Source: Planctomycetota bacterium (GTDB taxonomy: Bacteria; Planctomycetota; SBBH01; JAHFOU01). Taken from it: a DNA stretch of 5,285 bases. This document shows, one piece after another, positions 1 through 4,495 of the stretch (position 1 is the stretch's first letter; each line of letters begins with the position of its first letter). Location: positions 1 to 5,285 of the forward strand of contig JAHFOU010000180.1 in assembly GCA_023261525.1 (NCBI GenBank). The letters run 5' to 3'. Below the pieces are notes generated by a model that was given only the letters and a program-made list of their open reading frames with translations, ran no database searches and was not told the origin of the DNA. Position numbers and translations under genes: made by a program.

Positions 1-2051
1 CCCGCGTGGTTGCTGTCGGGGAAGTTGCCCGGGGCCGGATAGGCCGGCGCGCGGCGGGTCTGGACATGGGCGCCGTCCGGGTAGAGGGTGCCGGGCTCGG
101 CGTACGGGGAAGGCCAGGTGCTCTCCCTTTCGTTGGCCAGGAGGAGATCGCTGGAGGGGAAGGATTGCCGGGCGGGGTGTCCGCCCGGGTTGGAGGGCAC
201 CGCCCGGGTGTTCCAGCCCTCGTCGAAGTGCTGGAGGAACATCAGGGTCCCGGCCGTGGGGTTGCGGTCCGCCATCTCCACCGTCGCCAGCCCCAGGAAG
301 CCGTCGAACTCGGCGGCCTTGAGCGGCAGGGCGGTCGGGGCGCAGGGATAGGTGGTCACGGCCAGCCCCGAGCCTGCGGGAGGGGGGGAGGCCCCCCAAA
401 AAGCGGGGGAGGAGGTGGAGGATCCGGTGGTCGGGATCAGGGCATCGCTCCCCAGGGAGAGGTAGTCCTTGAGGGAGGTGCGGTCCCCCACGAAGTCCCG
501 TTGGGAGGTCTGGCGAAGCAGGGAATAGGCCCCCAGGGTGGCGGAGAGCTCACGCACCGCCAGGAGCCTCCCGTCGGCTCCCAGGACCCTTCCTGCCACG
601 CTGACGCGGAAGGCCCCCGTGGGGTCCAGGGTCCCCTCGGTGGACCAGGTCGTGAGATCCGACTTGTCCACCCACTTCCAGAGCAGCTGGTCGGGGAACT
701 CCTTGGAGAGATCGGTGTTGGGGTTGAAGTTGGCCTTCAGGAGGTCCGCTCCGCAGAAGTTGCCGGCTTCCCGGGTCCTGGTATTCATCCCTTGGACCAC
801 GCCGGGCAGGAGGGCGTCGCAGAAGCGGTCGAACTGCCCCCAGCTTCTCAGGGGCCCCGCCTGGAAGCCGGGCAGGGGGGTCAGGGACGGGGCCGTCCGG
901 CCGGCCCGGAACTCCAGGAGGGCGCCGGCGATATCGGAGGCCATGGTGGCCGGAATCAGGTAGGAGCCCATGGTCACATTCCCGGGATCCGACGGATCCG
1001 CGGGATCCCCGAAGTGGTCCCCGGGCCTGTGGAAGCCCGCGCTCAAGCTCTGGAGGTTCTGGGCGCTGCAGGCCCTCAGGTCCTGCAGGAGGGCCACGAG
1101 GACCGGGTGGGGGGCCGTGTTCAGGTTCACGGGGGGCCGGCCGCCTTCCTCCAGGGCCAGGGGGCGGCGCCCCTTCTTGACGTCGCTCGGGACGAGCTTG
1201 GCGATCTGGGAGCCGTAGGCGTTGGGGTGGACGATTTGGGTGTCGACCCAACTGGAGACCGTCAGCCAGGGGGAGAGGTCGGTGGAGATGCCCAGCGCGG
1301 CCTGGACCTGTCCCACGGAACGGTACCCGCCGAGGGGGCGGTTGGCCAGGATGTCGGTTCCGGCCGTGGGTAGGGAAGGAAGGGCCAGGTCGGGGCGATT
1401 GAGCAGGATGCCCAGGACCCGGGTCAGCTGCCCGTTCCATCCCCGTCCGGCCGAGGCCGCCGCCGCGGGGAGGCCGGGGTCCAGGGGGCGGGTGTCGCCT
1501 ACGGAGGGGTCCCGATGGTCAGGGATCCCGTCGCCGTCCCGGTCCTCGCCGTCCAGGAAGCCTCCGTTGACATTGATCTTGCCGGACTCGTCCTCGACCT
1601 TGAGGACGTAGGTGGAAAAGGGGGTTCCCAGGCGGCCCGAGTAGCCCCGGTCCCGGCCGTCCACGCGGACACGCAGGGGCTTGCCCGTGCCATCGGCGGC
1701 GAAGAAGCTGGGCCTCAGGGCCTGGGGAACGGGGCAGTCCATCCCGTTCGGCCGCCCAGGCTGGAAGACCTCCTGGGATTGGTCGTAGGCGTCGTCCCCG
1801 TCATCGGCCCAGTCCTCCCCGCCGTAGCGGGTGGAGGCCAGGGTGGGGTCCTGTCCCGAGGAGAGCCTGGCCAGGGCGTCCTCCAGCCCCGAACGGGCCA
1901 GGAGGAGGGCCTTCGTGGCGTACAGGCGCTGTTGGGAGGCATGGCGCTCCAGGCGGGCCATGGTGACGAAGGCCATGCCCAGGAGCGCCAGGACGCCGAG
2001 TACGCCGACGACGACGAGCAGGCCCAGACCGCGACGGGCGTTACGATCCAC
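1..2051 (-). CDS. Large GspK-like pseudopilin (general secretion/type IV pilus minor pilin family), C-terminus beyond window
   Basis: Likely an inner-membrane prepilin-like protein of a type II secretion or type IV pilus machine. I translated 683 codons without a stop; the 3' end lies left of the window. A basic start (M-D-R-N-A-R-R-G) precedes a hydrophobic helix at residues 9-29, with predicted prepilin peptidase cleavage after G8. Mature position 5 is Val, not Glu, as is usual in GspK. An A-R-S-G-L-E-D-A-L segment at 52-60 resembles the post-helix region of GspK/PilX proteins. KINVNGG (158-164) and VNLNTAP (308-314) match the family's conserved Asn motifs; NxNTAP is the strongest evidence. 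An acidic DRDGDGIPD stretch (170-178) looks calcium-binding. GspK is usually a little over 300 residues, so this protein is about twice that or more. After a Ser/Pro linker (about 540-565) comes an unrecognised domain, perhaps a beta-sandwich. The GTG start at 2051 is chosen because it has a Shine-Dalgarno and keeps the signal; the first ATG lies inside the helix. It overlaps the anti-sigma gene by 11 bases. Confidence 0.8.
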   Translation of the reverse strand, partial: MDRNARRGLGLLVVVGVLGVLALLGMAFVTMARLERHASQQRLYATKALLLARSGLEDALARLSSGQDPTLASTRYGGEDWADDGDDAYDQSQEVFQPGRPNGMDCPVPQALRPSFFAADGTGKPLRVRVDGRDRGYSGRLGTPFSTYVLKVEDESGKINVNGGFLDGEDRDGDGIPDHRDPSVGDTRPLDPGLPAAAASAGRGWNGQLTRVLGILLNRPDLALPSLPTAGTDILANRPLGGYRSVGQVQAALGISTDLSPWLTVSSWVDTQIVHPNAYGSQIAKLVPSDVKKGRRPLALEEGGRPPVNLNTAPHPVLVALLQDLRACSAQNLQSLSAGFHRPGDHFGDPADPSDPGNVTMGSYLIPATMASDIAGALLEFRAGRTAPSLTPLPGFQAGPLRSWGQFDRFCDALLPGVVQGMNTRTREAGNFCGADLLKANFNPNTDLSKEFPDQLLWKWVDKSDLTTWSTEGTLDPTGAFRVSVAGRVLGADGRLLAVRELSATLGAYSLLRQTSQRDFVGDRTSLKDYLSLGSDALIPTTGSSTSSPAFWGASPPPAGSGLAVTTYPCAPTALPLKAAEFDGFLGLATVEMADRNPTAGTLMFLQHFDEGWNTRAVPSNPGGHPARQSFPSSDLLLANERESTWPSPYAEPGTLYPDGAHVQTRRAPAYPAPGNFPDSNHA
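378..409. repeat. Cluster of homopolymer runs in the pseudopilin linker
   Basis: On the plus strand there are runs of seven G (382-388), six C (392-397), five A (398-402) and five G (405-409) within about 30 bases. C393-397 can also pair with G405-409 across a 7-base loop. They encode the Ser/Pro/Ala-rich linker around W552 of the GspK-like protein. The frame is intact here; I checked each codon through the run. Such runs are prone to slippage during replication or sequencing. Confidence 0.75.
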
Positions 2052-3216
2052 CCGTCCCCCCCTCCCAGGTCCGGATCCTCAGCTCGAGGACTTCCAGGTC
2101 CCCCCAGATACGCAGTCCCGCCGGGGCCTCGACCGGCTGGAGGGTTCCCAGGGCCTCCCGCACCGACCAGAGCCGGTTCCCGTCCACGCACCCTGAGGCC
2201 GAGGCGCCCAGGACCGCCAGGCTCACGGTGTGGATCTCCTCCCCGGCGCAGTCCGTCCCCGAAAGCTGCCAGAGCCTCAAGGCGTTCCCCACCGGGATCG
2301 CCAGGCCCAGCCGGGAAACCGGGCTCAGGGTGCGAAGCTTGAGTTCGACCAGGCAGGGCTGCCCTTGAGGCAGGGGAAGCGGCCAGGCCCGTCCCGTGGT
2401 CCCGCCCTCCAGGCGCAACGAAGGGGTTCCCAGGAGAGCCGCCAGCTCCGGACCCCGCCAGACGCGCAGTCCTTCCGGAGCGGTGAGGGGGAAGGATTCC
2501 ACGCGGGGAGTGCCGTCAGGGGAAAGGTGGAGGCGCTCCCCGGCCTGGACCGGCGTCGGAGGCTTCCCCTGTCCCTGGGCCAGCTCGGCCTTTCCCTCGT
2601 GCACCTCGATCAGGAGTTCCGGGGAGGTGGCCGCCTCCGCCACCGGCAGCAGCCAGGTTCGCACGCCTTCCGTCAGGGATCCCCCCGAGAGAGGCCGGCA
2701 GCACACGCGGGCCACCCAGGGCCCCTGGGCCCGCACCATGCCGGCCGGAGTGGAGACCTCCAGGGGGCCGTTCACGCGGTGCTCGATCCAGACCTCGCCG
2801 CCCGACAGGGCGAGGCGGGCATCGGAGGTTCGCGACACGCTTCCTTCCCGGACCTGGATGCGGCTTCCGGGCGCCAGCCAGATGCAGGCCGGAGCCCTGG
2901 CTTCCGCCAGCAGTGGGAGGATGGGGACGTCGGCCGGCGGGGCGGGCCTGGCACCGTCAGGAGGAAGGGGGGCCTCTTTCCTGGCGTGCATCCATCCCCA
3001 GAGGGATACCGCCAGGAGAAGGGCTGCGGCGGCCGCCAGCGGGTTCCAGCGGCGGACCCGGGGCAGGGGGATCGAGGCATCCGAACGCTTCAGGGCGACC
3101 ACCACCCGACGGCAGGGGGCGCAGTCCAGCAGGTGATCCGTGAGCGCCTCCAGTTCCGTCTCGAGGAGAGTCCCCTCGACGAAGGCGGCGAGCCGGTTGG
3201 CATGCGGGCAGTCCAT
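2041..3216 (-). CDS. Membrane-anchored zinc-finger/FecR-domain protein, putative anti-sigma factor 1
   Basis: A 391-residue protein, probably the regulator of the sigma factor encoded just upstream. A cytoplasmic N-terminal zinc-binding anti-sigma motif is visible: H28, C32 and C35 in HxxxCxxC (DHLLDCAPC), with C3 and H5 nearby. One hydrophobic helix at about 58-75 follows a basic stretch (RVRR), which predicts the N-terminus inside and the rest outside the cytoplasmic membrane. Residues 110-235 resemble a FecR domain: a repeated beta pattern including IQVREGSV, EVWIEHRVNGPLEVSTPAGMV and LIEVHEGKAELAQG. Residues 245-391 form an extra beta-rich region I do not recognise; it could be a jelly-roll or DUF1080-like fold, but this is a guess. 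The ATG at 3216 has GGAGG 8 bases upstream. It sits 43 bases after the sigma stop and overlaps the pseudopilin start, so the three genes look like one operon. The anti-sigma role is inferred from domains and position. Confidence 0.85.
   Translation of the reverse strand: MDCPHANRLAAFVEGTLLETELEALTDHLLDCAPCRRVVVALKRSDASIPLPRVRRWNPLAAAAALLLAVSLWGWMHARKEAPLPPDGARPAPPADVPILPLLAEARAPACIWLAPGSRIQVREGSVSRTSDARLALSGGEVWIEHRVNGPLEVSTPAGMVRAQGPWVARVCCRPLSGGSLTEGVRTWLLPVAEAATSPELLIEVHEGKAELAQGQGKPPTPVQAGERLHLSPDGTPRVESFPLTAPEGLRVWRGPELAALLGTPSLRLEGGTTGRAWPLPLPQGQPCLVELKLRTLSPVSRLGLAIPVGNALRLWQLSGTDCAGEEIHTVSLAVLGASASGCVDGNRLWSVREALGTLQPVEAPAGLRIWGDLEVLELRIRTWEGGTGGS
2061..2066 (-). promoter_or_regulatory. 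Shine-Dalgarno site for the GspK-like gene
   Basis: The minus strand reads GGGAGG followed by a G-run, 9 bases before the GTG at 2051-2049. It lies inside the last codons of the anti-sigma gene. It decides the start: no other in-frame start upstream of the membrane helix has such a site. The 11-base overlap with the preceding gene suggests reinitiation or translational coupling. Confidence 0.6.
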
Positions 3217-3219
3217 GGT

Positions 3220-3253
3220 GGGATCCTCCGTAGGCTTGAGGGAGGAGGACCCC
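3220..3253 (-). promoter_or_regulatory. RNA hairpin sequestering the anti-sigma 1 ribosome-binding site
   Basis: In the minus-strand transcript GGGGUCCUCC (3253-3244) can pair with GGAGGAUCCC (3229-3220). That gives ten consecutive pairs, one of them G·U, around a 14-base loop. The right arm contains the complete GGAGG Shine-Dalgarno (3229-3225) of the anti-sigma gene starting at 3216. The left arm begins 6 bases after the sigma 1 stop codon, so a ribosome terminating there would cover and open it. This suggests translational coupling of anti-sigma to sigma. No U-tract follows, so it is not an intrinsic terminator. Pairing was read by eye; no folding energy was computed. Confidence 0.55.
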
Positions 3254-3259
3254 GGGGCG

Positions 3260-3811
3260 TTACGGGATAAATCGCTTTTTCAAGAGTTCCCTCGCCCGGT
3301 GCAGGGTCACCCGGGCATGCCCGGCCTCGATCTTCAGGAGCCTGGCGGCTTCCTGGATCGCGAGACCTTCCCCGTAGACCAGCTGGATCAGGAGGGCCTC
3401 CCGCTTCGGCAGGCCCTCCGAGGCCCGTCTCAGGTCCCGGGCCTGCTCGGAGGCCTCGGCCCGGTCCTGAGGTCCCGGCGCGGGATCCTCGACGGTGTCC
3501 GCAAGCCCGGAGGAGATCGGCCGGGCGGCGGGGCGCCGGGCGTGCCGGAAGGCATCCCGCACCGCGATGACCGCCAGGTAGTGGGCCAGGGAGGAGCGGC
3601 CTTCGAAGGCCCCGAGGATCCTCTGGCGATCCTCCCAGAGCTGCGAGAAGAGGTCCTGACAGCATTCCTCGATCCCGTCCGCATCCAGGCGGCAGGACCT
3701 CAGGGCCCCCGACACGTAGGGCAGGTTCTCCCGCCAGAGGGTTTCCCAGGCCGCGGCCTCCCCCGTCAGGCAGCGCGAGACCAGCCGGCGCTCGTCGTCA
3801 CGAGACCTCAT
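3260..3811 (-). CDS. ECF-family sigma-70 RNA polymerase sigma factor 1
   Basis: A 183-residue alternative sigma factor directing RNA polymerase to its own promoter set. Region 2 covers about residues 8-95. It contains IEECCQDLFSQLWED (48-61), the counterpart of the family's DAEDLVQEVF core-binding helix, and GAFEGRSSLAHYLAVIAVRDAFRHARR (67-93), the -10 recognition segment. A Pro/Ala-rich linker follows. Region 4 (about 125-181) has the classic EGLPKREALLIQL then YGEGLAIQEAARLLKIEAGHARVTLHRARELL. Its recognition helix carries GHARVT where most relatives have GTVKSR, so target promoters may be unusual. Two adjacent cysteines (C50, C51) are odd in this helix. The start at 3811 is preferred over 3823 because RRL then falls at residues 8-10 exactly as in the divergent paralogue; neither has a Shine-Dalgarno. 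The frame stays open far upstream, but that stretch is antisense to the neighbouring genes. The putative anti-sigma gene follows after 43 bases. Confidence 0.92.
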   Translation of the reverse strand: MRSRDDERRLVSRCLTGEAAAWETLWRENLPYVSGALRSCRLDADGIEECCQDLFSQLWEDRQRILGAFEGRSSLAHYLAVIAVRDAFRHARRPAARPISSGLADTVEDPAPGPQDRAEASEQARDLRRASEGLPKREALLIQLVYGEGLAIQEAARLLKIEAGHARVTLHRARELLKKRFIP

Positions 3812-3818
3812 GGGGAAC

Positions 3819-3824
3819 AGCATA
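3819..3824 (-). promoter_or_regulatory. Possible -10 element for the leftward operon
   Basis: The minus strand reads TATGCT, 4 of 6 matches to TATAAT, ending 7 bases before the A of the preferred sigma 1 start at 3811. Transcription would then begin at about the start codon, giving a leaderless mRNA, in line with the lack of a Shine-Dalgarno. No good -35 is visible at normal spacing, so this is tentative. If ATG 3823 were the true start, this hexamer would be coding. Confidence 0.25.
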
Positions 3825-3828
3825 ACAG

Positions 3829-3850
3829 GTCGCCGGGGTTGACGGCCGAC
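3829..3850. promoter_or_regulatory. Imperfect inverted repeat in the divergent promoter region, candidate operator
   Basis: GTCGCCG (3829-3835) is complementary to CGGCCGAC (3843-3850) with one bulged base, across a 7-base spacer. It lies near the middle of the 62-bp region between the two sigma genes and overlaps the candidate -35 of the rightward gene. A protein bound here could affect both directions. The sequence is G+C-rich, so chance similarity is possible. Confidence 0.3.
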
Positions 3851-3867
3851 AGGGCGTCTGCCAGAGT
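3839..3867 (+). promoter_or_regulatory. Candidate promoter of sigma 2 (TTGACG, 17 bases, CAGAGT)
   Basis: TTGACG at 3839-3844 matches 5 of 6 bases of the housekeeping -35. After a 17-base spacer comes CAGAGT (3862-3867), a weak -10 supported by TG at 3859-3860 in the extended -10 position. The expected start point is about 3874, the A of the sigma 2 start codon, so the transcript may be leaderless. No Shine-Dalgarno lies between 3850 and 3873, which agrees. No convincing GGAAC-type ECF promoter was found at correct spacing, so autoregulation is not supported. Confidence 0.35.
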
Positions 3868-3873
3868 GTCTCC

Positions 3874-4440
3874 ATGTCCGAGGCGGAGGACGGTCGGAGG
3901 CTCGCGGCGCGGTGCGCGTCGGGAGAGGCCGCCGCCTGGGAGATCCTCCAGGCCCGTCATGCGTCCGGGATGCGCCGTGCGGCGGCCGCGCGGCTGAGGG
4001 CGGTCCTTCCCGGTGCCTCGGAGGGGGACGCGGAGGAGGTCGTGCAGCGGGTGATGACGAAGCTTGCCGCGGACTCCGGCCGGGCCCTCCTGGGATTCGA
4101 CGGCCGCGCCCGGCTCGGCACCTGGCTGGTGGCACTGGCCTTGCGCGAGGCCACGGATTTCTCCCGCGCCGAAGGCAGGGCCCGGGCCCGGGCCCTGCAT
4201 GCGGGGGCGGCTGAACCCCCCGAGGTCCCTTCCCCGCTTCAGGGGCTGGTCCACAGCGAGGATGTCGCACGGCTGGGGAAGGCCCTGGAGGGGCTTCCCG
4301 GGAGGGACCGCCTCCTGTTGCGCCTGATCTATTGGGAAACCCTGTCCTACCGGGAGGCGGCCCGCATCCTGGGCGTGGCGGAGGGTTCGATTTCTCCTCT
4401 CTTGGATCGGGCCAGGAGTGCATTGCTTGCCGCCTTCTGA
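3874..4440 (+). CDS. ECF-family sigma-70 RNA polymerase sigma factor 2
   Basis: A 188-residue sigma factor, paralogous to the one on the other side of the promoter region. Region 2 (about 8-105) has DAEEVVQRVMTKL (52-64), the core-binding helix, and GFDGRARLGTWLVALALREATDFSR (74-98). Region 4 (about 130-186) has LEGLPGRDRLLLRLIYWETLSYREAARILGVAEGSISPLLDRARSALL. The N-termini align without a gap: RRL at 8-10 and GEAAAWE at 17-23 in both proteins. The linker (about 100-128) is Arg/Ala-rich, and its DNA includes a perfect 24-bp palindrome. Recognition-helix residues (GSISPLL) differ from those of sigma 1, so the two probably read different promoters. The ATG at 3874 has no Shine-Dalgarno; the paralogue alignment supports it. 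The FecR-type gene follows 55 bases downstream in the same direction, as in the left module. Confidence 0.92.
   Translation: MSEAEDGRRLAARCASGEAAAWEILQARHASGMRRAAAARLRAVLPGASEGDAEEVVQRVMTKLAADSGRALLGFDGRARLGTWLVALALREATDFSRAEGRARARALHAGAAEPPEVPSPLQGLVHSEDVARLGKALEGLPGRDRLLLRLIYWETLSYREAARILGVAEGSISPLLDRARSALLAAF
4175..4198. repeat. Perfect 24-bp palindrome inside the sigma 2 gene
   Basis: The block is GCAGGG, then CCCGGG twice, then CCCTGC, and equals its own reverse complement over all 24 bases. It encodes the G-R-A-R-A-R-A-L part of the linker between sigma regions 2 and 4. Single-stranded DNA or RNA could form a tight G+C hairpin here. It may simply reflect alternating GCC/CGG codons. Confidence 0.85.
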
Positions 4441-4464
4441 GGGAAAAACACCCGGGGACCGTAC

Positions 4465-4487
4465 GGACCCGCCCTCTGGCGCCGTCC
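4465..4487 (+). promoter_or_regulatory. Possible small hairpin in the sigma 2/anti-sigma 2 spacer
   Basis: In the 55-base spacer (4441-4495), GGAC (4465-4468) can pair with GTCC (4484-4487), and CGCC (4470-4473) with GGCG (4478-4481), around a CUCU loop with a small internal loop between the stems. It ends 8 bases before the anti-sigma 2 ATG. The spacer also has the 8-bp palindrome CCGTACGG (4459-4466) and no Shine-Dalgarno. It could affect translation of the downstream gene; there is no U-tract, so it is not a terminator. Confidence 0.3.
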
Positions 4488-4495
4488 CATCTTCC

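Noticed and set aside
375..410. Suspected frameshift in the pseudopilin at the homopolymer cluster
   Set aside because: Codon-by-codon reading stays open and sensible on both sides (GLAVTTYPCAPTALPLKAAEF follows on the C-terminal side), so no break is present in this sequence.
6..1373. Long plus-strand open frame of 455 codons
   Set aside because: It is antisense to the GspK-like gene, which has clear motifs. Its translation is Gly/Pro/Arg-rich with no recognisable domain, as expected from a G+C-rich shadow frame.
2715..2729. 15-base near-palindrome (CCCAGGG, C, CCCTGGG)
   Set aside because: Short, with a central unpaired base, inside the FecR coding region. Such matches are expected at this G+C.
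3217..3259. Spacer hairpin as an intrinsic terminator
   Set aside because: No U-tract follows the stem, and the arm contains the Shine-Dalgarno of the next gene, so a translation role fits better.
2230..3270. Plus-strand open frame of 346 codons
   Set aside because: Antisense to the FecR-type gene, with shadow-like composition and no domain. The minus strand carries the zinc motif, membrane helix and Shine-Dalgarno.
3814..3818. GGAAC resembling an ECF -35 element
   Set aside because: No matching ECF -10 lies at 16-17 bases downstream on the plus strand, and the TTGACG element fits sigma 2 better.
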